A DNA stretch of 64,000 bases from an uncultured Holophagaceae bacterium (lineage in GTDB: Bacteria; Acidobacteriota; Holophagae; Holophagales; Holophagaceae): contig CAIZZF010000008.1 in assembly GCA_903937385.1 (NCBI GenBank), forward strand, positions 186,001 through 250,000, in the 5' to 3' direction. Position numbers and translations under genes: made by a program. Positions within the stretch are counted from its first letter, which is position 1; the number at the start of each line of letters is the position of its first letter. This document shows positions 47,530-56,712 of this stretch, in pieces. A model generated the notes under the pieces. That model saw only the letters and a list, made by a program, of their open reading frames with translations, was not told the DNA's origin and made no database searches.

Positions 47530-47564
47530 AACCCGGCCGGATCCCCCCAGGGACCGGCCGGGTT
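47530..47564 (+). terminator. Hairpin after the metalloprotease gene
   Basis: AACCCGGCCGG (47530-47540) pairs perfectly with CCGGCCGGGTT (47554-47564) around a 13-nt loop, 17 bp after the stop; only a short T run follows. Confidence 0.65.
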
Positions 47565-47710
47565 TGCCGTTCCGAGGGCGTTCCCCCACGGTGAGGCGCC
47601 GTTCGGCCATCCCAGGCTGCAGTTCCGGGGACTCAACCGGGGGGTTCGGCTCGCTGTCTAGACTGTAAAATTGGGGCGAGCCCAAGGCCTGCCCCCCGCC
47701 CGGAGAACCC

Positions 47711-49264
47711 GTGAGACCCGAGCCCCCAGACGCCCACCCCGGCCTTGGCTGCCCCCCTGGATGGCGCCGAGGCCTGGACCTGAGGGCGTCCGTCCTGCTG
47801 GCCGCCTTGGTGCTCCTGCTGGCCGCCTGCGGCTCCTCGGGAAGCTCCCCCGCCCCATCCAGCGGTGGCACCGGGGAAACAGGCAGCACAGGCACGCCCG
47901 GCGTCTTTGCGGGCAGCATCCTGCTCGGCAGTCCCACCGCCACCTCCATCAAGGCCAATGTGCTCTCGGCCACCCAGAGCGGGACGGTCTACCTGGCCTG
48001 CGGTACGGTGAAGGGCACCTATCCGCTCAAGTCCGCGGCCGTGCCGCTCACGGCCGGAATGCCGGTGGAGCTGGCGCTCACAGGCCTCGCCGCCAACACC
48101 CAGCACTACTACCGGCTCTACTACCAGCCCGCCGGGGGCTCCTACGGCGCCACGGCCGAATACGCCTTCCACACGGCCCGCCCCGCCGGCAGCACCTTCA
48201 CCTTCACGGTCCAGGCCGACAGCCACATGGACGAGAACTCCAGCCAGGACATCTACCTCCGGTCCCTGGGCAACATCGCCGCCGCCGGGGCGGACTTCCA
48301 CGTGGACCTGGGGGACACCTTCATGTGCGAGAAGCACACGGGACCCCTCAGCGCCGTGGTCCAGTCTGCGCCGGACTACGCCACGGTGGCCGCACGCTAC
48401 ACCTACGAGCGGGGGAACTTCGGCACCCTGAGCGCGGGATCCCCCCTCTTCCTGGTGAACGGCAACCATGAGGGCGAGTCCGGCTGGTTCCTCAACGGCA
48501 CCGCCAGCAACCTGGCCATCTGGACCACCCAGGCCCGCCTCCGGTACTTCGTGAACCCGGTGCCCGACGGCTTCTACAGCGGGGATGGCGTGGACGAACC
48601 CTTCGTGGGCAAGCGGGCCACCTGGTACGCCTGGACCTGGGGCGACGCCCTCTTCGTGGTGCTGGATCCCTTCTGGAACACCGCGAAGCAGCCGGGCTCC
48701 GATGGCTGGAACCTCACCCTGGGCGACCGCCAGTACGCCTGGCTCCAGCAGACCCTCACTGGCAGCCCCGCGAAGTACAAGTTCATCTTCATCCACAACC
48801 TCGTGGGCGGCCTCGACGGCCAGATGCGCGGCGGCATCGAGGCGGCGCCCTTCTTCGAGTGGGGCGGCAAGAACGCCGACGGCACCGCAGGCTACGCCCT
48901 CAAGCGGCCCACCTGGACGGACCCCATCCACACCCTGCTGGTCCGCACGGGCGTCACCGCCGTCTTCCACGGCCACGACCACCTCTATGCGAAGCAGGAC
49001 CTGGACGGCATCGTCTATCAGGAGGTGCCCCAGCCCAGCGCCGTCAACAGCCAGAGCGGCGCCACCCTCGCGGCCGCCTACCACTACACGGCGGGCACCA
49101 TCCTCAGCAGCTCCGGCCACCTGCGGGTGACCGTGGCGCCGGACAAGGTGACGGCCCAGTACATCCGCACCTGGCTGCCCGCCGCCGAGACCGCCACGCT
49201 GAAGAACGGCTCCGTGGACCACACCTGGACCGTGGCCGCGCCCCTCAAGACCCGGACCCCATGA
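47711..49264 (+). CDS. Lipoprotein metallophosphoesterase, purple acid phosphatase-like
   Basis: A 517-residue predicted lipoprotein (LLAALVLLLAAC lipobox). An N-terminal fibronectin-type-III-like domain (about residues 70-155: ILLGSPTATSIKANVLS, TQHYYRLYYQPAG) precedes a calcineurin-type phosphoesterase domain. Its metal-binding motifs are DSH in VQADSHMDE, GDT in VDLGDTF, GNHE in LVNGNHEGE, a His in FIHNLVGG and GHDH in VFHGHDHLYA. This is the plan of purple acid phosphatases and alkaline phosphatase D-like enzymes, so a cell-surface phosphomonoesterase is likely. The start is a GTG with GGAG upstream. Its stop overlaps the next gene (ATGA), a paralogue. Confidence 0.88.
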   Translation: MRPEPPDAHPGLGCPPGWRRGLDLRASVLLAALVLLLAACGSSGSSPAPSSGGTGETGSTGTPGVFAGSILLGSPTATSIKANVLSATQSGTVYLACGTVKGTYPLKSAAVPLTAGMPVELALTGLAANTQHYYRLYYQPAGGSYGATAEYAFHTARPAGSTFTFTVQADSHMDENSSQDIYLRSLGNIAAAGADFHVDLGDTFMCEKHTGPLSAVVQSAPDYATVAARYTYERGNFGTLSAGSPLFLVNGNHEGESGWFLNGTASNLAIWTTQARLRYFVNPVPDGFYSGDGVDEPFVGKRATWYAWTWGDALFVVLDPFWNTAKQPGSDGWNLTLGDRQYAWLQQTLTGSPAKYKFIFIHNLVGGLDGQMRGGIEAAPFFEWGGKNADGTAGYALKRPTWTDPIHTLLVRTGVTAVFHGHDHLYAKQDLDGIVYQEVPQPSAVNSQSGATLAAAYHYTAGTILSSSGHLRVTVAPDKVTAQYIRTWLPAAETATLKNGSVDHTWTVAAPLKTRTP

Positions 49265-50961
49265 AGGTAGCCCGCGACCTCCCTCCGCTGCTGCTGCCAG
49301 CGCTGCTTGCCGGTGTCCTGGTGATCCTGGCCTGCCAGTCCGCCGGGGGCTCCGCACCCGCCGCTGCCACGGCCAGCGCTCCGGTGGCGGCCTTCCCCGC
49401 CCCCTCGGGCAGCCCCGTGGTGGGCCTGTCCCTGGCCTTCACGGACGCCAGCACCGGCGGTCCCACCGCCTGGACCTGGAGCTTCGGAGACGGCGGCACC
49501 AGCACCCTGCAGAACCCCACCCACGCCTACCTGGTGGCGGGCACCTTCACGGTGACCCTGCGGGCCACCAACACCGCCGGGGCCACCACCGCCAGCCGCT
49601 CCCTCACGGTGGGAGCGGGCGCCGCTGGCGCTGCCTTCAGGGGCAACGTCGTGCTGGGCAGCCCCACGGCTACCTCCATCCTGGTCAACGTCTTCTCGCC
49701 GGACCAGGGCGGCACGATCTACCTGATCTACGGCACGGCATCGGGCACCACCACCCGGCAGAGCCCCGCCGCGACCCTGGTGGCCGGCACACCTTTGGAG
49801 ATCAGCCTGGACGGCCTCAGCCCGGACACCCAGTACACCTACCGCCTCTGCTACCAGGTCGGCACCGCCAGCGCCTCCGTGGGCGAGGAGTGCACCTTCC
49901 ACACGGCCCGCCCCGCAGGCAGCACCTTCACCTTCTGCCTCCAGGGCGACAGCCACCCGGAGCGGCTCAAGACCCAGTTCGATGCGGCCCTCTACCAGCG
50001 CACCCTCCAGACCGCCGCCGCAGACCGGCCGGACTTCTACCTGCTCCTGGGCGACGACTTCAGCGTGGACACGCTGGATCCCGCCACCGTCAACGCCGCC
50101 CTGGTGACGGAGCGCTACACCCTGCAGCGACCCTACCTCGGGATCGTCGGCCGCTCGGCCCCGGTGTTCCTGGTGAACGGCAACCACGAGCAGGCGGCGC
50201 GGTATCTGCTGGACGGCACGCCCAACAATGTCGCGGTGTGGGCCCAGACCGCCCGGAACCGCCACTACTCCCAGCCGGCGCCCGACAGCTTCTATTCCGG
50301 CAACACCGAGGTGGTGCCCAACATCGGCCTGCTGCGCAACACCTTCGCCTGGACCTGGGGCGAGGCGCTGTTCGTGGTGATCGATCCCTACTGGGGCTCA
50401 CCGGTCTGCGTGGACGACCCCTTCTTCGGCGGCGCCAAGCGCAGCAACCTCTGGGACATCACCCACGGGGACGCCCAGTACCAGTGGCTCAAGGCCACCC
50501 TGGAGCAGAGCCGCGCCAAGTACAAGTTCGTCTTCGCGCACCACGTGATGGGCACCCAGCGCGGCGGCATCGAGGTGGCGGGCCTCTACGAGTGGGGCGG
50601 CAGCAGTGCCAACGGCAGCTGGGGCTTCACCGCCAACCGGCCCACCTGGGCCTCCCCCATCCACCAGCTCATGGCCGCCAACAAGGTCACCATCTTCTTC
50701 CAGGGCCACGACCACATCTGGGTGCGCCAGCAGCTGGACGGCGTCACCTACCAGACGCTCTCGGAGCCGGCCGATCCCAACTACTCACTCTTCAACTCGG
50801 ACGCCTACCTCAGCGGCGACAAGCTCCCCAACACCGGCTACACCCGGGTCAGCGTGGCCCCCACCGGCGTGAAGGTGGACTACGTCCGCACCTGGCTCCC
50901 CGCCGATGAAGGCCCCGGCAAGGTCAGCGGCAGCGTGGCGTTCAGCTACACGATCCCCTAG
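49261..50961 (+). CDS. Lipoprotein with PKD domain and purple-acid-phosphatase-like domain
   Basis: A 566-residue lipoprotein (LLPALLAGVLVILAC). A PKD domain at about residues 40-118 (FTDASTGGPTAWTWSFGDGG, PTHAYLVAGTFTVTL) is followed by a fibronectin-III-like domain (VVLGSPTATSILVNVFS) and a phosphoesterase domain with LQGDSHPE, LLLGDDFS, LVNGNHEQ, FAHHVMG and FQGHDHIW. It is clearly a tandem paralogue of the gene before it, plus the PKD module, and is coupled to it by an ATGA overlap. The PKD unit is of the same type as in the arylsulfotransferase genes further right, which links the two gene groups. The 137 bp after the stop hold small dyads but no gene. Confidence 0.9.
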   Translation: MKVARDLPPLLLPALLAGVLVILACQSAGGSAPAAATASAPVAAFPAPSGSPVVGLSLAFTDASTGGPTAWTWSFGDGGTSTLQNPTHAYLVAGTFTVTLRATNTAGATTASRSLTVGAGAAGAAFRGNVVLGSPTATSILVNVFSPDQGGTIYLIYGTASGTTTRQSPAATLVAGTPLEISLDGLSPDTQYTYRLCYQVGTASASVGEECTFHTARPAGSTFTFCLQGDSHPERLKTQFDAALYQRTLQTAAADRPDFYLLLGDDFSVDTLDPATVNAALVTERYTLQRPYLGIVGRSAPVFLVNGNHEQAARYLLDGTPNNVAVWAQTARNRHYSQPAPDSFYSGNTEVVPNIGLLRNTFAWTWGEALFVVIDPYWGSPVCVDDPFFGGAKRSNLWDITHGDAQYQWLKATLEQSRAKYKFVFAHHVMGTQRGGIEVAGLYEWGGSSANGSWGFTANRPTWASPIHQLMAANKVTIFFQGHDHIWVRQQLDGVTYQTLSEPADPNYSLFNSDAYLSGDKLPNTGYTRVSVAPTGVKVDYVRTWLPADEGPGKVSGSVAFSYTIP

Positions 50962-51098
50962 CTCAAGTGCTTTTGACGGGGGTCAAAGGGATGGACGGGG
51001 ATCACTGAACTCCAGTTTGGAGCTGGGGAGCTGACCGCCGGAACTCACCCTCCCGCCGCGCGCAGACGATGAAAAGGACCACCACCCTCGGAGGTCCT

Positions 51099-51137
51099 AT
51101 GAACATGCGCCATCTCCTCGTCCCGGCCCTGCTCTAG
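51099..51137 (+). pseudogene. Interrupted gene start (12 codons)
   Basis: A strong ribosome-binding site (GGAGGT, 51090-51095) precedes ATG AAC ATG, which encodes MNMRHLLVPALL and then hits TAG. The peptide looks like the start of a signal sequence, similar in style to the neighbouring lipoproteins (LLLPALLAG). The DNA changes composition immediately after the TAG. This fits a surface-protein gene cut by insertion or deletion at about 51135; its missing 3' part is not seen in the window. Confidence 0.5.
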
Positions 51138-52754
51138 GTTTATTCGGCTTTGCATTGAAAGAAAAGGGATATGGAACACGCATTTGACGCTCGTTTTGGC
51201 CAACAGTTATGTGATTCGATCGCAAGAGAGCTTGGCTTTGTCTGCAGTTTCATGGGGATTGGCGGCGTCATTGTCGCATCCAGTGCGCGGGAAAGAATCG
51301 GGAAAGTCCATGCCATTGCCGCCCGTATCATGGCCGGTGAGATGAGCCAAAAGGCTGTCACGGCAGAGGAGGCCGCCCGCTCAAAGGACGTCAGGGAAGG
51401 CCTCAATATCGCCATTGACCTCGACGGTGTCCGGCTCGCCAATTTCGCCATTGCCGGCGCGTTGGCCAAGGTTGAACCACTGGCTCACGTCATGAGCCAA
51501 TTCGTCATTCTGGTGATGCGGGTTCAGTTCGCCGACAAGGCTCGGCTGGCCCATGTCGCAGCGCAGGTGGATCGGGCCGACCAGGCAGTCACCACGGCCT
51601 TTTCCGCTGCAGAGGGCGGCGAAGCGGCTGTCACTGCCCTGATGGATGCAACCAGCCGCATCAGCTTGTTCATCGAGCAGATTCGGAGTGTTGCGCGGAT
51701 GACCAATATGCTTTCCCTGTATGCCAGGATCGAAGCCGCGTGTGTCGGTGATGCCGGCCAGGGTTTTGCGGTCGTTGCGACTGAAGTCAAGAGCTTGTCA
51801 AACAGATCGGCCAATAGCACGGAGGAGATCACGAGGCAGGTCGGACAGGTTCAGGTGGCCGCCAAGGGGGTCATCGGCTCCTTTTCCGCCGTGTCAAAGT
51901 CGGTCGGCTTCCTGAAGTCTTCCATTGCCCAAATCGCAACGACCATGGCGACGGCAGAAACCCTTGAGAACAGCGCGGCAACGGCGATCGCATTCGATCC
52001 TGCCTTTGGTCAGGAACTGTGCGACATGGTCGCCGGACGACTTGGCTACGTTTGTTCCTTCATGGGAAAGGGTGGCCTCATTGTGGCGTCCAGCGCTCGG
52101 GAGCGGATCGGCAACATCCACGCTGTTGCCGCCAGCATCATGGCGGGGAAAATCGACGAACGCGCTGTGACGGCCGAAGAAGCCGCGACCTCGGAGGGAA
52201 TGCGGGAAGGCTACAGCGTCGGCATTGACCTTGGAGGCGTACGGATGGTTAATTTCGGGATCGGGGGGCCCCTGGCAGAAGTCACACCGCTGGCGCGGGT
52301 GATCAGCCGATTTGTAACCTCAGTGCTGGGGTCCCGGAGTGCCGATTCCATCCGGAATCACTGGGTCTCCCAGCAGATCGAGACAACCACCCAATTCGCT
52401 TCGGATGCGGAGAGGGACGCAAAGGGCGCCATCGACACGGTCGGGCTGTTGACCGAAGCGATCAGCCAGATCGGACGCATTACGGGCCAGATCCGCGACA
52501 TCGCAGAACAGACCAACCTCCTGGCGTTGAATGCCACCATCGAGGCCTCCCGTGCCGGCGCCGCTGGCAGGGGGTTCGCAGTGGTGGCGAATGAAGTGAA
52601 GACCCTCTCCAAGCAGGCGGGGGAAGCCACCTTCGACATCCATCGCCAGATCAGCATGATTGAGGGTGAAACCCGCAAGGTGCACGAAGCCATCTCGGCC
52701 GTATCCCGGTCGGTCCACGAGATCACCACCCAGGTTGCGAAGATGGCCGCGTAG
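51138..52754. mobile_element. Probable horizontally acquired segment
   Basis: From about 51138 the sequence has clearly lower GC and uses codons rare in the neighbours (for example AGA, ATT, GCA, TCA, TTT). It holds a single gene for a chemoreceptor with its own AT-rich promoter-like upstream stretch. The left edge follows directly on the interrupted gene start at 51099-51137. No transposase, integrase, terminal repeat or target duplication is visible, so the transfer mechanism is unknown. The right edge lies somewhere between 52754 and 52805. Confidence 0.45.
51171..52754 (+). CDS. Soluble chemoreceptor with two duplicated sensor-signalling units
   Basis: A 527-residue methyl-accepting chemotaxis-type protein without signal peptide or membrane segment, so cytoplasmic. 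It consists of two related halves. Residues 1-125 and about 265-390 are sensor domains with the shared pattern [25 protein letters not shown] and VTAEEAA, reminiscent of the sugar-diacid recognition domain of CdaR. Each is followed by an MCP signalling hairpin. The second is canonical ([37 protein letters not shown]); the first is shorter and altered ([34 protein letters not shown]). The ATG follows AAGGGA. No che genes are near. Composition suggests transfer, perhaps from an alphaproteobacterium. Confidence 0.85.
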   Translation: MEHAFDARFGQQLCDSIARELGFVCSFMGIGGVIVASSARERIGKVHAIAARIMAGEMSQKAVTAEEAARSKDVREGLNIAIDLDGVRLANFAIAGALAKVEPLAHVMSQFVILVMRVQFADKARLAHVAAQVDRADQAVTTAFSAAEGGEAAVTALMDATSRISLFIEQIRSVARMTNMLSLYARIEAACVGDAGQGFAVVATEVKSLSNRSANSTEEITRQVGQVQVAAKGVIGSFSAVSKSVGFLKSSIAQIATTMATAETLENSAATAIAFDPAFGQELCDMVAGRLGYVCSFMGKGGLIVASSARERIGNIHAVAASIMAGKIDERAVTAEEAATSEGMREGYSVGIDLGGVRMVNFGIGGPLAEVTPLARVISRFVTSVLGSRSADSIRNHWVSQQIETTTQFASDAERDAKGAIDTVGLLTEAISQIGRITGQIRDIAEQTNLLALNATIEASRAGAAGRGFAVVANEVKTLSKQAGEATFDIHRQISMIEGETRKVHEAISAVSRSVHEITTQVAKMAA

Positions 52755-52805
52755 CCGGGTCATTCGCCCCCTGGGGCTTTGGCAGCCAGATGGGCTCAGA
52801 AGGAC

Positions 52806-53534
52806 TTACTCCAGCCCCAGCCGCTCGCGGAGCTTGGGGGTGGCGCCGCGGCTGGCCTCGAGCTCCACGCCGCCGGTCATGCGCACCATGACCCGGGCGC
52901 CGCCGCCGGAGGAGCGGAGGCCCAGCACCGCTTCGGGGCGGATGAGCAGGTGGCGGTGGATGCGCAGCAGGCCCGCGTCCGGAAAGAAGGCCTCCACCTC
53001 GCCCAGGGTCTTCCACTTGGTGCGGAAGCGGTCCCCGGCAAAGGCCCACACCACCTGTTCCTCCACCTCGAAGAAGGCGGTCTTGGCCAGGTCCAGGAAG
53101 AGCATGCCGCCCCCGGCGGTGACGGGGTAGCGCGTGGCGCGGGGGCCCTTCTCGGGCTCGGTGTTCTCCTCGCGGCCCAGGTGCCGACGGATGCGCGCCA
53201 GGGCCTTCACCAGCCGGGGCGTGGTCACGGGCTTCAGCAGGAAGTCCACGGCCTCCAGGTCGAAGGCCTCCACCGCGTGCTCCGCAAAGGCCGTTACGAA
53301 GACCACGGGCACTTTCTCGGGCAGGGAGGCGCGCAGGGCGAGGCCGTCCAGACCCGGCATCTGGATGTCCAGGAAGAGCCCGTCCACCGCGGGGGCGGAC
53401 CGCATCCACTCCTCCATCTCCAGGCCGTTGCTGAAGGTCGCCACCACCTCGCAGCCGCAGTCCTCCAGCAGCCGGGCCAGGCGCTTCTGATTCAAGGGCT
53501 CATCCTCGGCGATGGCCACCCGCAGCGGAGTCAT
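52806..53534 (-). CDS. LytTR-family response regulator
   Basis: A 242-residue regulator: receiver domain with Asp56 (GLFLDIQMPGLDG), conserved Lys in DFLLKPV, and a C-terminal LytTR DNA-binding domain (FFEVEEQVVWAFAGDRFRTKWKTLGEVEAFF, LRIHRHLLIRPEAVLGL). LytTR regulators typically control surface polysaccharides, autolysins or secreted factors. Its start overlaps the sensor stop by 4 bp (ATGA). It is the last gene of the minus-strand series that begins with the arylsulfotransferase genes. Confidence 0.95.
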   Translation of the reverse strand: MTPLRVAIAEDEPLNQKRLARLLEDCGCEVVATFSNGLEMEEWMRSAPAVDGLFLDIQMPGLDGLALRASLPEKVPVVFVTAFAEHAVEAFDLEAVDFLLKPVTTPRLVKALARIRRHLGREENTEPEKGPRATRYPVTAGGGMLFLDLAKTAFFEVEEQVVWAFAGDRFRTKWKTLGEVEAFFPDAGLLRIHRHLLIRPEAVLGLRSSGGGARVMVRMTGGVELEASRGATPKLRERLGLE

Positions 53535-55012
53535 GCGCCCAGCCTATCCCGCACGCGCAGCTCGGCCAAGGTCCAGCCGTCTTCCGAGTGCAGTTCCAGG
53601 GAGGCGTCCAGCGACGGCGTGAGGGCGAGTCGCTCCCGCAGGTGGTGCAGGCCCGTGCCTTCGGCCTCGCCTGGCTTAAGGGCCTGGCCGGTGTTCGCCA
53701 CCCGGAAGATGAGATCACGAGAGCTGCGGGACACGCCGATGCGCAGCGTGCCGCCCTCTGGGTGGGCGGCGATGCCGTGCTTGATGGCGTTCTCCACCAG
53801 GGGCAGCAGCAGCAGCGGGGGCAGCTTCACGGCATCGGCCCACTCCGGCCAGTCCCACTTCAGCTGCAGGCGGGCGCCAAGGCGAATCCCCTCGATGCCC
53901 AGGTAGTGCTTGAGCAGGGCGCGTTCCTGGCTCAGCGGCAGCTCGCTGGCGCCACTCTGGCGGGTGAGCATCCGCAGCATCTCCACCAGCCCGACGATGG
54001 CCTCCTCCGCCGCATCCGGGTCCTCGTGCACCAGCTCCGCCAGCCCGCCCAGGATGTTGTAGAGGGCGTGGGGATGCAGCTGGGCCTGAAGGGCCTTGAC
54101 CTGGGCCTGCCGGGCCCGCTCGAGCAGCTCGGCCTCCGTGGACTCGGCCCGCTCCTTGTCGGCAAGGAACCAGCCCAGCACCATGGCGAAGGGCAGGTTC
54201 AGCAGGAAGAGCATGAACTCCTGGCGGTGGGCCGGAAAGGCCTTGGCGAAGAGGCCCGGGGCTGCTGCGGGCTCGCTGGCGACGGGCTCCTGGACTTCGG
54301 TGGCCGGGGCCTCCAGCACCTGCGGGACGGGCGTGGGAACCGCCGCAGCAGGCTCACGCTGCGGCTGAGCCACGGGTGGCCGCGGCTGCACCTCGCGGCG
54401 CGGAGGTGCCGTGTCCCGGGGCCGAGGAGCCTGCTCGCCCAGCGTCTGCTCCGCGTCTCGCCGCGGAGGACGCGGTCCCCGGCGTTCCCCCGGAGGCAGC
54501 AGCTCCCAGGGCACCTCGCCGGGGTTGTGGGGGGGCTTGGCCTCCTGGTCCTGGGGCCGATCTCCGCGCCGGCGGCTGCGAGCAGCCGGGTCCTGGGCTT
54601 CTTGGGGCCTCGGATCTTCGCGTTCCTGGAGGACCAGGGCGGACTTGGCCTCGGCGGCCGGGGCCGGGCGGGGTCCGCGGGCTGGCCGATCCTCCGGGAA
54701 GAGCCCGCTCATCAGCAGCAGCAGGGCCGCCAGCCAGGCGATGTTCCAGGGCAGGGCCTGGAGGCAGCCCCGCCAGAGGGGTGCGATGGGGCGCGCGTCC
54801 TGGGTCCACTGCCAGGGGATGGGGCTCAGGGCCAGGTGCCCCGCCAGCACCAGGGCCGGCACCACGAACTCGCCCACCCCCAGGCGGCCGAAGGGCTGCC
54901 CCGCGAGCAGCCGCACCAGCACCCAGACCAGTCCGAACACAATCAGTGCGCCCCAGGTGGCCGGGAGCCGGAACCGCTTGGCCGTGGAGGCCGGGAAGTC
55001 CTGGAGTCGCAT
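53531..55012 (-). CDS. LytS-type sensor histidine kinase with long Pro/Arg-rich insert
   Basis: A 493-residue kinase. Three membrane segments in the first 105 residues are followed by an unusual charged, Pro/Arg/Gln-rich stretch of about 145 residues (roughly 107-255: PRPQEAQDPAARSRRRGDRPQDQ and similar). A fourth membrane segment (FMLFLLNLPFAMVLGWFLA), a coiled coil (ELLERARQAQVKALQAQL) and a His_kinase domain (PF06580 type: HPHALYNIL with phospho-acceptor His) come next. The ATPase part shows LLPLVENAIKHGI and TGLHHLRERL. The insert's side of the membrane is uncertain. It is translationally coupled to the LytTR regulator and lies 58 bp downstream of the DUF1566 gene. Confidence 0.92.
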   Translation of the reverse strand: MRLQDFPASTAKRFRLPATWGALIVFGLVWVLVRLLAGQPFGRLGVGEFVVPALVLAGHLALSPIPWQWTQDARPIAPLWRGCLQALPWNIAWLAALLLLMSGLFPEDRPARGPRPAPAAEAKSALVLQEREDPRPQEAQDPAARSRRRGDRPQDQEAKPPHNPGEVPWELLPPGERRGPRPPRRDAEQTLGEQAPRPRDTAPPRREVQPRPPVAQPQREPAAAVPTPVPQVLEAPATEVQEPVASEPAAAPGLFAKAFPAHRQEFMLFLLNLPFAMVLGWFLADKERAESTEAELLERARQAQVKALQAQLHPHALYNILGGLAELVHEDPDAAEEAIVGLVEMLRMLTRQSGASELPLSQERALLKHYLGIEGIRLGARLQLKWDWPEWADAVKLPPLLLLPLVENAIKHGIAAHPEGGTLRIGVSRSSRDLIFRVANTGQALKPGEAEGTGLHHLRERLALTPSLDASLELHSEDGWTLAELRVRDRLGA

Positions 55013-55070
55013 GGGGGTCCTTGGCAGATAGGGCGGGGGAGGGCTCAGGAAAGGGTGACAGGCTGGCCGT

Positions 55071-56660
55071 TCAGGGCGCGTCCCGGACCAGGCGGACGAA
55101 GTTCAGGCCGCGGATGGCATCGCCCTGGGGGCCGAAGGAGTAGCCGATGGAGGTCGTGCCGTTCTTCGTGACCGAGTGGGCCGTGGCGTAGGGATAGGGA
55201 GGCCCGACCTTGGGATCACTGCGCTGACAACCGGCGCCATGTACGTCCACCCAACCACTGGAAGGCCAGCCCAGGGCTCGCCCGAAGGGGATGTAGACCG
55301 CCTGGCTACCCGCCGAGCCCGTGGTGCTGTAGCCCGCATGGGTGGTGGAGGTCCAGTAGTAGGGGAAGTCAGCATCCCCGTTCTCGTTGGTGATGCCGGT
55401 GCAGGTGAAGTAGGCCGTGTCCAGGGCGGGCTTGCCGTTGTAGTCCGGGGCATTGGCGTAGCTCACCAGGCTGTGGAGCTCCTTGGCGTTCGGCAGGCGC
55501 CAGTCCGCGTGGCCCAGGTGGCGGGCCGCGCTCCGGGCCTGGGCCCAGGCCAGAGCCGCCTGCCAGGTCACGGGGCTGCCGTTGTCGGCCTTCGTCCACA
55601 TGAGACCCGTGGCCGCATCGCGGACGGTGCCATCCCCCAGGTCCGTAAAGGCGTTGTTGCCATAGCCACCAGTACCCCGCACCAGCTGCACGAAGAAGGT
55701 CTTCTCCGCGCCGCCGGGCATGATCAGGTCGTAGCCCTTGATGCGACCATCGGCCAGGTTCAAGCCGAAGAGCTTGGGATAGCCAGTCTCTGCCGGGTTC
55801 AGGGTGAAGAGGTTGCTGGAGGCATATTGGGAGTCGATGAGCCGCTCCCCGGTGCTGGTCTGGCCGTAGGCGAAGACGAAATAGGCCGTGTCGATGAAGG
55901 GCGTCAGCACCGAGGTGTCGGTGCCGGTGTAGCTGCTGGGGTCCGTGCCCCTGAAGTTCATCAAGGAGTAGAGCTCCTTGATGGTGGGCAGGCGCCAGTC
56001 GCTGATGCCGCCGTAGGTCATGGCATTCACCGTGGCCACCCAGGCCTGGGCTCCGGACCAGGTCTTCTTGTCGGCCGAAGTGGGTGCGGCGAGGGTGGTG
56101 TTGGGTCCCCGCATCCAGCGCAAGCCCGTCACCGAGTCGAGGACAGTCTTGCCGTCGCTGGCGAGGGTGTAGGCGGGGGCGTGGTCCGCGAACTGTGCGT
56201 CCTGCCCATAGAATGCCGCCGAGGCCACGGGGGCCGCAAGCTCCCCGGTGGCGTCGTAGCACTTGGTCTGGCCGGAATCCACGATGGGATAGGTGAGGGC
56301 GGCGCTCGCACTGGTCACGGACACGGTGCGGGTGGCGGGGCCGCTGGACCCACCGGTATTCGAAGCGATGAGGCTGACCGTGTAGGTCCCCGCCGCAGTG
56401 TAGGCATGGGTGGGGTTCTGCACGGTACTGGTGGAGCCGTCCCCGAAGGTCCAGGACCAGGAGCTGGGGCTCCCGGTGGAGGCGTCCGTGAACGTGACCG
56501 TCTGGCTCGCCACGGGGGCTGAGGGTGCGACCGTGAAGGCTGCGGACGGAGCGGACACCGCGGTCTGGGAGCTGCTGGCACTCCCGCCGCTTCCACACCC
56601 CAGCCAGGCGAAGGCCCCGAGGCAGGTGAGCAGGCTCTGGAGGGTGCGGCGGGTGATCAT
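55071..56660 (-). CDS. Lipoprotein with one PKD and two DUF1566 domains
   Basis: A 529-residue lipoprotein (signal LLTCLGAFAWLGC, lipid Cys about residue 22). A PKD domain at about 37-115 (VTFTDASTGSPSSWSWTFGDGS, PTHAYTAAGTYTVSL) is followed by two DUF1566 (Lcl C-terminal-like) domains. Each has the pair TGLxW and DWRLPxxKEL: TGLRWMRGPN/DWRLPTIKELYSL at about 200-290, and TGLMWTKADN/DWRLPNAKELHSL at about 375-440. DUF1566 domains are extracellular and thought to bind or recognise substrates. The start at 56660 follows AAAGGA and the signal peptide. It lies 52 bp downstream of the double arylsulfotransferase gene and is probably in the same operon. Confidence 0.9.
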   Translation of the reverse strand: MITRRTLQSLLTCLGAFAWLGCGSGGSASSSQTAVSAPSAAFTVAPSAPVASQTVTFTDASTGSPSSWSWTFGDGSTSTVQNPTHAYTAAGTYTVSLIASNTGGSSGPATRTVSVTSASAALTYPIVDSGQTKCYDATGELAAPVASAAFYGQDAQFADHAPAYTLASDGKTVLDSVTGLRWMRGPNTTLAAPTSADKKTWSGAQAWVATVNAMTYGGISDWRLPTIKELYSLMNFRGTDPSSYTGTDTSVLTPFIDTAYFVFAYGQTSTGERLIDSQYASSNLFTLNPAETGYPKLFGLNLADGRIKGYDLIMPGGAEKTFFVQLVRGTGGYGNNAFTDLGDGTVRDAATGLMWTKADNGSPVTWQAALAWAQARSAARHLGHADWRLPNAKELHSLVSYANAPDYNGKPALDTAYFTCTGITNENGDADFPYYWTSTTHAGYSTTGSAGSQAVYIPFGRALGWPSSGWVDVHGAGCQRSDPKVGPPYPYATAHSVTKNGTTSIGYSFGPQGDAIRGLNFVRLVRDAP

Positions 56661-56712
56661 GGGTCCTTTGATTATGAGCGTGCTCGGGAGTCGCTGGAAA
56701 CAAGAGGACGGA

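Noticed and set aside
51138-52754. Insertion sequence or integron
   Set aside because: No transposase or integrase gene, no terminal inverted repeats and no attC-like site were seen; only composition and the interrupted gene support transfer.
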